A stretch of DNA of 64,000 nt from Silanimonas sp021297925 (GTDB lineage Bacteria > Pseudomonadota > Gammaproteobacteria > Xanthomonadales > Xanthomonadaceae). The position numbers and the translations under genes are program-made. The DNA lies in the NCBI GenBank assembly GCA_027532825.1, contig JAPZTL010000009.1:124001-188000 (forward strand). The letters run 5' to 3'. Under the pieces are notes generated by a model. It was given only the letters and a program-made list of their open reading frames with translations. It was not told the origin of the DNA and did not search any database. This document shows positions 36,397 through 44,924 of this stretch, piece after piece. Each line of letters starts with the position of its first letter. Position 1 is the stretch's first letter.

Positions 36397-36422
36397 AGCC
36401 AGCGCGCTGGGCTGACTCCCAC

Positions 36423-36450
36423 ATTTCGATTATTCTGGAAAAATGGAAAT
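36423..36450 (+). promoter_or_regulatory. Candidate ArsR operator over the arsR start
   Basis: ATTTC (36423-36427) and GAAAT (36446-36450) form an inverted repeat around an AT-rich centre in otherwise GC-rich sequence. ArsR-family operators are imperfect inverted repeats that overlap the promoter, which this does, because the arsR ATG is at 36443. No good -35 is visible. The site is suggestive, not proven. Confidence 0.45.
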
Positions 36451-36772
36451 AGATGAATCCCTTGCCGTTGCCGCCCTCGGCGCACTCGCCCAGCCGCATC
36501 GGCTGGCCGCGTTCCGCCACCTCGTGCAAGCCGGTCCCGCGGGCACCACCGTCGGCGAACTCCGGGACGCGCTGGGCATCCCCGCCGCGACCCTGAGCGC
36601 TCATCTCAACACCCTGCGCCGGGCAGGGCTCGTGGCCGACACCCGCGAAGGCCGGACCATCCGTATCCGGGCCGACTTCGCCCGCATGGACGCCCTGCTG
36701 GGCTTCCTGACCGAGAACTGCTGCGGCGGCGCGCCCTGCACGCCCGCCCCTGCGACGTCGTCCTGCTGCTGA
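36443..36772 (+). CDS. arsR: ArsR-family arsenic-responsive repressor
   Basis: A 109-residue winged-helix repressor with helix-turn-helix at about 37-60 (VGELRDALGIPAATLSAHLN). The classical ELCVCDL metal site of the DNA-binding helix is absent. Instead a C-terminal cysteine cluster (C93, C94, C99, C108, C109) resembles the As(III) site of Acidithiobacillus-type ArsR, which uses C95, C96 and C102. It is the first gene of arsR-arsC-aquaporin and probably represses it. The start codon lies within the candidate operator. Confidence 0.9.
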   Translation: MEIDESLAVAALGALAQPHRLAAFRHLVQAGPAGTTVGELRDALGIPAATLSAHLNTLRRAGLVADTREGRTIRIRADFARMDALLGFLTENCCGGAPCTPAPATSSCC

Positions 36773-36807
36773 CCCCCACTGCCTCGTCCTCCTTGGAGAC
36801 CTTCCGA

Positions 36808-37191
36808 ATGAAACGTGTCCTGTTCGTCTGCGTCGAGAACGCCAACCGCTCCCAGATGGCCGAGGCCTTCGCCCGCCTCCACGGCGGCGCCGGCGTCGAG
36901 GCGATGAGTGCCGGCTCACGGCCCTCCGGTGTGATCAACCCCAAGGCGATCCGCTTCATGGCGGAGTTGGGTGTCGACCTGACCACGCACGATTCAAAGT
37001 CGCTTGATGAGATCGACGGCCTGTTCGATGCGGTCATCACGATGGGCTGCGGCGACTCCTGCCCCTGGGTGCCGGCACGCATTCGCGAGGACTGGGCCCT
37101 GCCGGATCCCAAGCACATGGCGGACGAGGACTACCGCGCCGTCCGCGACACGATCAGCGCGAAAGTCCGCGACCTGCTGGAGCGGCTGTGA
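36808..37191 (+). CDS. arsC: Arsenate reductase ArsC, low-molecular-weight phosphatase type
   Basis: ArsC reduces arsenate to arsenite. The 127-residue protein has the LMW-PTP P-loop CVENANRSQ (C8 and R14) and downstream cysteines C81 and C85 (GCGDSC), as in thioredoxin- or mycoredoxin-coupled ArsC. In B. subtilis the resolving cysteines are C82 and C89, so the spacing is shorter here. The ATG is 36808 with GGAGA upstream. Its stop overlaps the aquaporin start (GTGA). Confidence 0.92.
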   Translation: MKRVLFVCVENANRSQMAEAFARLHGGAGVEAMSAGSRPSGVINPKAIRFMAELGVDLTTHDSKSLDEIDGLFDAVITMGCGDSCPWVPARIREDWALPDPKHMADEDYRAVRDTISAKVRDLLERL

Positions 37192-37895
37192 GCACCCCGG
37201 GCCTCGGCCGGGCATTGCTGGCGGAGAGCCTCGGCAGCGCGGCGCTGCTGGCCGGCGTTGTCGGGAGCGGGATCATGGCGGCCCAGCTGTCGGGCGGAAA
37301 CGACGGCGTCGCCCTGCTGGCCAACGCGATCGCCACCGGCGCCCTGCTCGTCGTCCTGATCACCCTCCTCGGCCCGATCTCCGGCGCGCACTTCAATCCG
37401 GCCGTCTCCTTGGCGATGGCCCTGCGCGACGAGCTGCCGTGGCCACGCTTCGCGGCCTACCTGCCCGCACAGCTGCTGGGCGGGGTCGCCGGCGTCCTGC
37501 TGGCGCATGCCATGTTCGACCTCGACCTCTGGCAGCCCGGCACGCGGTCGCGCACGGGAGGCGGCCAGTGGCTCAGCGAAGGCGTCGCCACGTTCGGCCT
37601 GCTGCTGACCATCCTGCTCGCGCAGCGCTACCGGCCGGCCGCGATTCCCGCCCTCGTCGCCACCTACATCGTCGCCGCGTACTGGTTCACGGCGAGCACA
37701 TCCTTCGCCAACCCGGCCGTCACGGCCGCACGCAGCCTGACGCAAACCTTCGCCGGCATCGCGCCACATGACGTCGGCGCGTTCATGGCGGCACAGCTGA
37801 CCGGCGCCCTGCTGGCCGTGCCCGTCGCCGCGATGCTGCTCGGCCGCGATCAGTCCGAGGGCCGACCGGGGATGCCGCAGCAGTCCGCGAGGTAG
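37188..37895 (+). CDS. Aquaporin/MIP-family channel, AqpS-like
   Basis: A 235-residue channel with the expected two half-helix motifs NPA at 70-72 (HFNPAVSLA) and 175-177 (FANPAVTAAR), with R182 as the selectivity-filter arginine, and six hydrophobic segments. A MIP channel in an ars operon can let arsenite flow out after ArsC acts, as for AqpS of Sinorhizobium, and no ArsB or Acr3 is visible in the window. Start is GTG, overlapping arsC. The 3' end overlaps the convergent mtgA by 46 bases. Confidence 0.9.
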   Translation: MSTPGLGRALLAESLGSAALLAGVVGSGIMAAQLSGGNDGVALLANAIATGALLVVLITLLGPISGAHFNPAVSLAMALRDELPWPRFAAYLPAQLLGGVAGVLLAHAMFDLDLWQPGTRSRTGGGQWLSEGVATFGLLLTILLAQRYRPAAIPALVATYIVAAYWFTASTSFANPAVTAARSLTQTFAGIAPHDVGAFMAAQLTGALLAVPVAAMLLGRDQSEGRPGMPQQSAR

Positions 37896-38590
37896 GCCGG
37901 CCCATCGAGGTTGCGCACCTGCCGCTCGATCCACGCGGCGCGACGCTGCACGTAGGGCCCGGGCGTCCGTGCGCTGTAGCGCTTCGGGTTGGGCAGCACC
38001 GCCGCGAGTCGCGCGCTCTCGGCCGGCCCAAGGCGCTTCGCCGAGCGTCCGAAGTAGGTCCGGGCCGCCGCCTCCGCCCCGTACACGCCGTCGCCGAACT
38101 CGGCCACGTTGGCGTAGACCTCGAGGATGCGCCGCTTGGACCAGAAGGTCTCGATCAGCACCGTGTACCAGGCCTCGATGCCCTTGCGCACCCAGCTGCG
38201 CCCGTCCCACAGGAAGAGGTTCTTCGCGATCTGCTGGCTGATCGTGCTGGCCCCTCGCATGGGGCGCCCCCGGGCGTTGTGCTCGAGCGCACGGTCGATC
38301 GCCTCGAGGTCGAACCCGTGGTGGTCCGGGAAACGCTGGTCCTCGGCGGCCACCAGGGCCACCGGCAAGTGCGGCGAAAGGGCATCCCAGTCGACCCAGC
38401 GGTAGCGCAACCGGAACCCGGCCTCGCCGGACGTCCAGGCCTCGACCTGACGCGCCAGCATGAAGGCGCTGATCGGCGGATCGATCCAGCGCAGCGCGAG
38501 AACCTGCACCACCGTGAGGGCCAAGACCGCCAGCGGGAGCTTCCACCACCAGCCGCGGAAGCCGCGCCGACGACCGCCTCGCTGTACCAT
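37850..38590 (-). CDS. mtgA: Monofunctional biosynthetic peptidoglycan transglycosylase
   Basis: MtgA polymerises lipid II into glycan strands without transpeptidase activity. The 246-residue protein has one N-terminal hydrophobic segment (about 19-35), the GT51 motif AEDQRFPDHHGFD (catalytic E83) and the RGASTISQQIAKNLFLW block, followed by EVYANVAEFGDGVYG. The ATG at 38590 has GGGAGGGGG just upstream, so it is preferred over the ATG at 38608. It is convergent with, and overlaps, the aquaporin gene. Confidence 0.94.
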   Translation of the reverse strand: MVQRGGRRRGFRGWWWKLPLAVLALTVVQVLALRWIDPPISAFMLARQVEAWTSGEAGFRLRYRWVDWDALSPHLPVALVAAEDQRFPDHHGFDLEAIDRALEHNARGRPMRGASTISQQIAKNLFLWDGRSWVRKGIEAWYTVLIETFWSKRRILEVYANVAEFGDGVYGAEAAARTYFGRSAKRLGPAESARLAAVLPNPKRYSARTPGPYVQRRAAWIERQVRNLDGPAYLADCCGIPGRPSD

Positions 38591-38650
38591 TCGCCCCCTC
38601 CCGTTCATCGCGACAGCGTGGCGCCACCGCCGCGCGCTGTCCACGCCGCC

Positions 38651-39535
38651 ATGGCCACGACCGACACCCTGACCCGCTTCCTGATCGACCGCACCGCCGT
38701 GCGGGGCGTGCATGTCCGCCTCGACGCGGCATGGTCCGAAATCCGCGCGCGCGCGCCGGCGCCGCCCCCGGCGGAGCGTCTGCTCGGGGAGGCGGTCGCC
38801 GCCGCCGCGCTGTTCTGCGGGCATCTCAAGGTCGACGGGCGGTTGAGCCTCCAACTCCGCGGCACCACAGGGCTGAGGACGCTGTTTGCCGAATGCACGT
38901 CGGCCGGAACAGTCCGCGGGATCGCCAGGGCCGACGACGACCTCCCCGTGGGCTTCGGCCCCCGCGACGCCGGCGACGGCGCCATGCTCGCGATCACCAT
39001 CGAAACCCGCCCGCCCGGCCAGCGCGAGGTCCAACGCTACCAGGGCCTGGTCGGCCTCGATGCCGACACCCTTGACGGCGCCCTCGTCGGTTACTTCCGC
39101 CAGTCGGAACAGCTCCCGACCGCCCTGCTGCTCGCCGCCGACCACCGTCACGCGGCGGGCCTGATGCTCCAGGTGCTGCCGGGCGAGAACGGCGCCACCG
39201 GGGACTGGGAGCGCGTGCAGGCCCTCTTCGGCACGCTCGGCCCCGCCGAACTGCTCGCCACGCCCGGCCACGACCTGCTCTGGCGCCTTTTCCACGAAGA
39301 CGGCGTCCGGCTGCTGTCGGAGCAGCCGCTCGGATTCGGCTGCTCCTGCTCCACGGCGCGGGTCGAAGGCATGCTGGTGGGCCTCGGTCGCGACGAGGCT
39401 TTGGCCGCTGCGCAGGACGGCCATGCCGAGATTCATTGCGAGTTCTGCGGCCGAACCTACCGGCTGGAGCGGGCCGCGATCGCCAGGCTGTTCGACGGAC
39501 CGCCGGCGGCGGACGTCGCGCCGGGACTGCAGTAA
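38651..39535 (+). CDS. hslO: Redox-regulated chaperone Hsp33
   Basis: Hsp33 is a holdase activated by oxidation and unfolding. The 294-residue protein has the zinc-binding cysteines C231 and C233 (GCSCS) and C263 and C266 (CEFC). The N-terminal substrate-binding domain (DTLTRFLIDRTAVRG) and the PTALLLAA block are typical. Its link to peroxide defence parallels the ahp/oxyR locus in this window. The ATG at 38651 follows mtgA's start region, with which it is divergent. Confidence 0.95.
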   Translation: MATTDTLTRFLIDRTAVRGVHVRLDAAWSEIRARAPAPPPAERLLGEAVAAAALFCGHLKVDGRLSLQLRGTTGLRTLFAECTSAGTVRGIARADDDLPVGFGPRDAGDGAMLAITIETRPPGQREVQRYQGLVGLDADTLDGALVGYFRQSEQLPTALLLAADHRHAAGLMLQVLPGENGATGDWERVQALFGTLGPAELLATPGHDLLWRLFHEDGVRLLSEQPLGFGCSCSTARVEGMLVGLGRDEALAAAQDGHAEIHCEFCGRTYRLERAAIARLFDGPPAADVAPGLQ

Positions 39536-39676
39536 CGGGTCGCCGCGGGTTGGATGAGCCCCGGGCGCGACACCGCCGACCCGACCTCGCGCCGGCCCAT
39601 GGCATTGGTTAACAGTGCGTAAAGTGATAGGCTACCTCGTCTGGAACTTTCGCCCGTCCGGCCGATCCGACCAACC

Positions 39677-40597
39677 ATGTCCCGCCTTTCCGCCCTCGCC
39701 TTGGCCCTGAGCCTCGCCCTTCCGGGCGCAGGACTGGCTGCGCGTACAGCGGACGCCGCCGCGTCGCTCCCGATGCCGGTCTGGAACAGCAGCAGCGGCA
39801 AGCTGGAAGCGGTCCTCTGGATCGACACCGCCACCCTGGGCGACCTCGCGCCGCGGCCGACGCTGGGCGCTCGCTGGACCCGCCGCTCCGGCGGCCTGTC
39901 GGTCGCGGTGGGTGCGGGCAGCGAGCCGAAGTTCGGCCTGCTCTGCGGCAATGTCCGGGGCGCCTTCCAGGGTGTCGCCGACGATTGCCTCGTCGCCGAA
40001 CTGGGGCGACCGGCACCACTCGCTTCGAACTCGCTCTCCGCACAGGGCACGGTCTCGCTGGGCCGTACTGAGTGGACCGCCTTCGGTCGCCAGCAGCGGC
40101 AGGCCCTTGATGCCCTGTTCCCCGGGACGTCGGCGGCGCTGCTGATGCCGGAACTGGCCCCCGCCGCGGGTCTCGCCGGCTTGGCGGTCGAACAGAACGA
40201 CCTCGGCATCGTCGGCGAACTCCGCATCGGCGAGCAGGGCTGGGTGCGCGTGGGCGGCAGCGTTGCCCGTGCCCGCCTGCTTCCGGCCGACAGTGCCCTG
40301 CCCGGCCTGATGGCCCCGCGCTGGAACAGCCAGACGCTCAGCGTCGGCGGCGGCGTCGGCGCACTGGGCGGCGAAGTCGTCGGCCGCGTGGTGCGCGTGC
40401 CCGGCAAAGCCGAGGCCTACGAGACCTTCGGTCTCGGCCTCACGTGGCGCACCCCCTGGTCCGGCCGCCTCACGGTCGGCGCCCAGAACCTGATGAGCAC
40501 CGGCGAGAACCCTCTGCGTCCGCGCACCAAGGGCCAGGACGGCCTGGAGCGTAGCGAGGGCCGCGTCCCCTACGTCCGCTACCAGCAGGACCTCTGA
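39677..40597 (+). CDS. Predicted outer-membrane or secreted hypothetical protein
   Basis: I recognise no named family. A signal peptide is present (hydrophobic LSALALALSLALPGAGLAA, cleavage near residue 22) and the mature part (284 residues) is beta-rich, with alternating hydrophobic strands (VLWIDTATLGDL, LSVGGGVGALGGEVVGRV) and an aromatic C-terminal stretch (GLGLTWRTPW, then YVRYQQDL). This pattern fits an outer-membrane beta-barrel or surface protein common in xanthomonads, but no signature confirms it. The two cysteines (LLCGN, DDCLV) may form a disulfide. It stands alone with no close partner. Confidence 0.7.
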   Translation: MSRLSALALALSLALPGAGLAARTADAAASLPMPVWNSSSGKLEAVLWIDTATLGDLAPRPTLGARWTRRSGGLSVAVGAGSEPKFGLLCGNVRGAFQGVADDCLVAELGRPAPLASNSLSAQGTVSLGRTEWTAFGRQQRQALDALFPGTSAALLMPELAPAAGLAGLAVEQNDLGIVGELRIGEQGWVRVGGSVARARLLPADSALPGLMAPRWNSQTLSVGGGVGALGGEVVGRVVRVPGKAEAYETFGLGLTWRTPWSGRLTVGAQNLMSTGENPLRPRTKGQDGLERSEGRVPYVRYQQDL

Positions 40598-40807
40598 GGC
40601 CCTTACTGAGCCTCATCCGCCGCGTCGGCTGACCGGCGATTCCGAAGCCGAACGTCCCCCGTCACGGCCGGCAGGGCGGTGGCGATACTCGCGCCTGCGC
40701 CGCAAACGACCAAACGTGTGGCGCCGTGGCCACGACCTCGTGGCTTTCCGAGGCCGCGGGCGTCGCCGTGGCCGATGACCGCACAGGACCGTCGCTTTCG
40801 CAGGCAC

Positions 40808-40838
40808 AAAAAAAACCGCGGCCCCGAAGGGCCGCGGT
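40808..40838 (-). terminator. Intrinsic terminator of the TonB receptor gene
   Basis: A perfect 10-base-pair stem, ACCGCGGCCC (40815-40824) and GGGCCGCGGT (40829-40838), with a CGAA loop. On the minus strand the stem is followed by an uninterrupted T-run of eight (plus-strand A-run 40808-40815). It lies 28 bases downstream of the receptor's stop. No other feature is seen in 40598-40866. Confidence 0.92.
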
Positions 40839-40866
40839 CGTTCATCACTACGGGTCGTTCGACCGA

Positions 40867-43839
40867 TCAGAAATCCTGACGGTACGAGGCGAACCAGAAC
40901 GCGCCACCCGGCAGGTCATACGCCGCGTCGAAACCGTGCGCGAAGCTGGTCAGCGTCTGCGGCGGCTCCTTGCCGAAGAGGTTGCGGGCACCGACCTGGA
41001 CCGTCGCGTCCCACGGCGCGCGCCAGCTGGCGCTGACGTCGTGGTACGTGGTGAAGCCGAGGTAGTTCGGAGTGAGCGGGCCGTTCAGGGCGGCCGCGCA
41101 ATTCAGGATGTTGCCGCCGCAACCACCGTCGCCACCAACGAAGTTGTCGACGTCCTCGAGGCGATCAACCGCGCGGGCCGTCCAAGTGACCGTCCAGTCG
41201 CCCTTGGTCCAGTCAGTCGTCAGGTTGTAGCGCCACTCCCAGTTCGGCGAACCGTCGTAGAAGCCCGTCGAATCGCCCACCGGCGCACCGGCGATCGAGA
41301 TGAACTCGGCCTTGCGGATGTAGGTCGTGTCGAACGCGGTGCGGATCGAACCCCAGTCACCGAGATCGTGGCGGTAGCGGATACCCAAGTCCACGCCGGC
41401 CGTGTCGGTGGACGACAGGTTCAGCGAGGTCTGCAGCACGGCCGAGATCTGGCCGCCCGGCACGCGCTGGACGCGCGGGCAGTAGAAGGCCGGATCGAAG
41501 CCGATCGCCGTCGGGTTGTAGCAGCGCTGGATGGTGTTGTTCGAGCTGACGCCGGCAATGGCGTCAGTCAGGCGGATGCGCCAGTAGTCGAGGGCGATGT
41601 CCAGACCGTCGACGAACTCGGGGCTCCACACCAGACCGGCGGTGAAGTTCTCACCGCTTTCGGGCCTCAGGTTCGGGTTGCCGCCGACCAGCGCGCGGAT
41701 CTGCGAGTTGGGCTGCGGCGAACCACCGGCCGGGACGCCGGCCGCGATGCAGTTGGCCTGGATGGCCGGCGACTGGCTCGCCCAAGTGCTCGTACGGCAG
41801 AGATCGGTCGTGCCCGGGAAGCTCTCGCCTGCACCGCGGTACAGGTCGAACGCCGACGGGGCGCGGAAGGTCTCGCCGTAAGACGCGCGAACCAGAAGCT
41901 GCTCGAGCGGCTTCCAGCGGACGCCCAGCTTGCGGGTGAGCGGCGAACCCGGGTCGTTCTGGATCGTCGCGGTGCCGACGCGGCCCGACGACGAGTAGTC
42001 CGACTTGCGGGCGGCGAACGACAGCTCGAGCTCCTTCGCGAAGGCGACGTCGCTGAGCAGCGGGAGCACGAACTCGGCGAAGAGTTCCTTGACCTCAATG
42101 CTGCCCTGGGTGGACTCCGAGAAGTTGTCCGACGAACCGCCCGAGGTGACCAGCGTGTCCGGCTGGCTGAAGACGGAGTCGTTGCGGTACTCGAAGCCCA
42201 CGGCGAAGCCCGACATGCCGCCCGGCAGTTCGACGAGGTCACCGGTCAGCAGGCCGGTGTAGTTGCGCGAGGTGTTGCCCTGCGTGGCGACCTGCACGTA
42301 ACCGACGTAGTTCAGCATCGCGGCGACGTCGGCGGCCGTGATCACGCGGCCGGCCGGGGCGCCCGGGATCGGCGCGCCGAGGCCCAGCGTCGGACCGCCG
42401 AAGATGTTGAACGGCACGCAGCCCTGGATGCGGGTGGCGAAGGACGTGCCGCAGAACAGCTGGCCGCTGGCCACGTCGTAGCCCGACGGGCCCAGCGCGT
42501 TGCGAAGGTTGAACAGGTTGACGTAGCCGGTGCCGCGACGGTCGTACTGGCCGTCGTTGCGGGCGGCGGTCAGCTCCCAGTTGAAGAAGCGGTCGCCGAT
42601 CTCGAAGTTGCCCTCGAGCCCGGTCTGGACGGTGAAGATGTCGTAGTCATAGGACGGACGACGCGGACCCAGCGGCGACATGCGGAAGCCGATCGAGTTG
42701 ATCTGCACGCCGAACGGGTTGTAGATGCTGTTCGAAGCCGCCGGGAAGGCCCACTGCGGACCATTGGCGCCGTTGGTATTGATGGTCAGCGGCACTTCCG
42801 CCAGCTGCTGGACCGAGGTGCGCTTGGTGTAGCTGGTGCGCACGAAGGCCGACAGGTTGTCGGTGATGTCGAAGCGGCCATAGGCGAACAGGTTGCTGCG
42901 CTTCGCCGGCTGCTGCAGGTAGTTCACCGGCGCGAAGTTGTAGCGCAGCGTGTTGTTGAAGGCGATGAAGTCGGCGGGCGTGATGCCGTCGGCCAGGTTG
43001 GCGGTCGGGTTCAGCGAGCGGGCGCCGAGGCCCGGCACGGAGAAGTTGCCCCACTCGTTGAAGCCCGAGCCGCAGAAGCCGGCGAACGGATCGGTCGGAC
43101 GGGTGGCGAGCAGCACGTCGCAGCCGGGTTCCGGCTGCTGCGAGATCGTGCGGTCACGCGCGAAGATCGGGTCCTGGTCCGAGTAGCTGGCCGAGATGAC
43201 GGCCGACGAACGCTCGCCGGCGGCGCCGATCGTGGCGTCGAAGGCCGTGCGAGTGCCGTCGCCCTTCGTCGTCTGGCCGAAGTAGGCACCGGCCTGGGCG
43301 CCGTCGTAGTCCTTGCGGGTGATGATGTTGACCACGCCGGCGATGGCGTCCGAGCCGTAGATCGCCGAGGCGCCGTCCTTCAGGACGTCGATGCGCTCGA
43401 TGATGGCGAGCGGGATGGTCGACAGGTCGACGGTGCCGTCGATGTCCGAAGCCCAGCGCTTGCCGTCGACGAGGATCAGGGTGCGGTCGGCGCCGAGGCC
43501 GCGCAGCGAGATCTGCTGCGAGCCGTCGCTACCGTTGGTCTGCGTGGTGACCGTGCTCAGGCCCGTACCGTCGGACGAGGTGATGTTGTTGAGCACCTCG
43601 TAGACGTTGTTGAGACCGGTCTTCGCGATCTCGGCGCGGGTGATCACCTGCACCGGCTGCGTGGTCTCGATGTCGGCGCTGCGGATCAGCGAACCGGTGA
43701 CTTCGACGCGGTCGAGGGTCTTGGCCTCTTCTTCCGACGCCTGCTGGTCCTGGGCGAAGGCCGGGGCGGCCAGCACCGTCGCAGCACCAGCGAAGAGCGC
43801 GAAGCGGATCGCGCCAGACAGCTGCTTGATGTTCGACAT
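40867..43839 (-). CDS. TonB-dependent outer-membrane receptor
   Basis: A 990-residue beta-barrel transporter. A signal peptide (cleavage near residue 29, AFAQDQQ) is followed by a short linker and a plug domain starting with LDRVEVTGSLIRSADIETTQPVQVITRAEI (about 42-75). The barrel carries the C-terminal aromatic ending (FWFASYRQDF). Such receptors take up siderophores, peptides or carbohydrates using the TonB energy; the ligand cannot be told. No N-terminal signalling domain is present. The ATG at 43839 has GGAGAGAAG upstream. The neighbours give no substrate hint. Expressed alone, with its own promoter and terminator. Confidence 0.95.
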   Translation of the reverse strand: MSNIKQLSGAIRFALFAGAATVLAAPAFAQDQQASEEEAKTLDRVEVTGSLIRSADIETTQPVQVITRAEIAKTGLNNVYEVLNNITSSDGTGLSTVTTQTNGSDGSQQISLRGLGADRTLILVDGKRWASDIDGTVDLSTIPLAIIERIDVLKDGASAIYGSDAIAGVVNIITRKDYDGAQAGAYFGQTTKGDGTRTAFDATIGAAGERSSAVISASYSDQDPIFARDRTISQQPEPGCDVLLATRPTDPFAGFCGSGFNEWGNFSVPGLGARSLNPTANLADGITPADFIAFNNTLRYNFAPVNYLQQPAKRSNLFAYGRFDITDNLSAFVRTSYTKRTSVQQLAEVPLTINTNGANGPQWAFPAASNSIYNPFGVQINSIGFRMSPLGPRRPSYDYDIFTVQTGLEGNFEIGDRFFNWELTAARNDGQYDRRGTGYVNLFNLRNALGPSGYDVASGQLFCGTSFATRIQGCVPFNIFGGPTLGLGAPIPGAPAGRVITAADVAAMLNYVGYVQVATQGNTSRNYTGLLTGDLVELPGGMSGFAVGFEYRNDSVFSQPDTLVTSGGSSDNFSESTQGSIEVKELFAEFVLPLLSDVAFAKELELSFAARKSDYSSSGRVGTATIQNDPGSPLTRKLGVRWKPLEQLLVRASYGETFRAPSAFDLYRGAGESFPGTTDLCRTSTWASQSPAIQANCIAAGVPAGGSPQPNSQIRALVGGNPNLRPESGENFTAGLVWSPEFVDGLDIALDYWRIRLTDAIAGVSSNNTIQRCYNPTAIGFDPAFYCPRVQRVPGGQISAVLQTSLNLSSTDTAGVDLGIRYRHDLGDWGSIRTAFDTTYIRKAEFISIAGAPVGDSTGFYDGSPNWEWRYNLTTDWTKGDWTVTWTARAVDRLEDVDNFVGGDGGCGGNILNCAAALNGPLTPNYLGFTTYHDVSASWRAPWDATVQVGARNLFGKEPPQTLTSFAHGFDAAYDLPGGAFWFASYRQDF

Positions 43840-43922
43840 TAACTTCTCTCCAACGATCTGATGGACTCGAGGGTCCGGTGGACGCCGACGGAGCCGGGAT
43901 GGGCCGGACCGCGAGCCCTCCG

Positions 43923-43950
43923 AGCATAACGCAATGTTCACCGAGTGCAA
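43923..43950 (-). promoter_or_regulatory. Weak candidate promoter of the TonB receptor gene
   Basis: On the minus strand TTGCAC (43950-43945) lies 16 bases before TATGCT (43928-43923). The -10 has 4 of 6 matches; the -35 only its TTG. The leader to the ATG would be about 80 bases. No Fur-box-like inverted repeat was recognised. The sequence 43840-44039 otherwise holds nothing I can name. Confidence 0.25.
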
Positions 43951-44039
43951 ATGAGTCCTGAACGACTCGCGCCGTTGCGGTTGAAAGCTTCACAAAAGAT
44001 GGTCAAAGGCTTGCCCCTCCCTTTGGGCCTCTCCGGCGC

Positions 44040-44924
44040 TCAGCCGCCCGGGGGGGCGGGGGCGCCCGCGACGGGTGCCGGCGTCGTGCCTGCAGGCGGT
44101 GGCGGCGGGGGTGGCGGGGATGGCGGGGGCACCAACCCCGCGTCCTCGATCAGGGCGGCATCGCCCGCGAGGCTCCCGATATCGACCCGTCCGGCCCCCT
44201 CGCCCAGCCGCACCCGCCCGTCGGGGGTGGCCGTCGCCGCCTCCGGTAGGGTCAAGAGGCCCCGGGCAAGGCGCGGGCGGATCGTGGCGGGCCCGCCCAC
44301 GGGGACGCGGAGCGAGATGCCCCCGGACAGGGTCTCGAGGCGCACGTCCGCCTCGACGAGAACGGTCGCCCGCATGTCCATGCCGCCTCCGAGGGTCGCG
44401 GCCCGGATGCGACCGGGCCGCTCGAGCTCGAACCGCAGGTCGCCGCCCGTCGTTTCGGCCGTGATCGGGCCGCTGTTGGCCGAGGCGATCCGCACGGGCG
44501 AGCGGCCGGCCCGGACAACGAGCCCGGCACCGCCCACGCCCTCGAGATCGACGCCGGCATCCCCCGCGTCGATCCGAAGACGGAGACCCGGTGGAACCGT
44601 CAGGTTGACCCTCGCCTCGCGCGGCAGGAGGCGCTCGCGGTCGTCGACGACGAGCGCCCAGCCACCGCGCACTTCGCGCCACCGCAGCGCCATGCCGGGC
44701 GGCAGGTCGGCCTCCACGGCGATGGCCGCTTCGGTTCCCGGCCTCGCGACCAGCCGGCCGGCGTCCATCCGAAGGCGCAGCTCGCCGGTGGGGTCGACGG
44801 GGCGACGGTCCGAGACCGGCAATGCCGACGCGGGATCGATCATTCCGGCCAAGGCCAGCAGGCCCCATGCCCCCGCGAGGCGGACGGCGGGGCTCAGGCG
44901 CTCGCGGACGGCGATGGCGTGCAT
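44040..44924 (-). CDS. Secreted DUF4097-like beta-helical protein
   Basis: A 294-residue exported protein. After a signal peptide (hydrophobic AGAWGLLALAGMIDPASA, cleavage near residue 35) the body is made of beta-rich repeats (GDAGVDLEGVGGAGLVV, then GDLRFELERPGRIRAATLGG), as in DUF4097/DUF2807 right-handed beta-helix proteins. The last 40 residues are proline-rich and low-complexity. No enzyme motif is visible. Its 5' end overlaps the 3' end of the HDAC-family gene by 31 bases on the same strand. Function unknown. Confidence 0.7.
   Translation of the reverse strand: MHAIAVRERLSPAVRLAGAWGLLALAGMIDPASALPVSDRRPVDPTGELRLRMDAGRLVARPGTEAAIAVEADLPPGMALRWREVRGGWALVVDDRERLLPREARVNLTVPPGLRLRIDAGDAGVDLEGVGGAGLVVRAGRSPVRIASANSGPITAETTGGDLRFELERPGRIRAATLGGGMDMRATVLVEADVRLETLSGGISLRVPVGGPATIRPRLARGLLTLPEAATATPDGRVRLGEGAGRVDIGSLAGDAALIEDAGLVPPPSPPPPPPPPAGTTPAPVAGAPAPPGG

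Noticed and set aside
40726..43842. A very long open frame (over 1,000 codons) on the plus strand opposite the TonB receptor gene
   Set aside because: It is the antisense of a real 990-residue receptor; the high GC content makes stop-free antisense frames common. Its text is low-complexity Arg/Glu/Val and has no recognisable fold.
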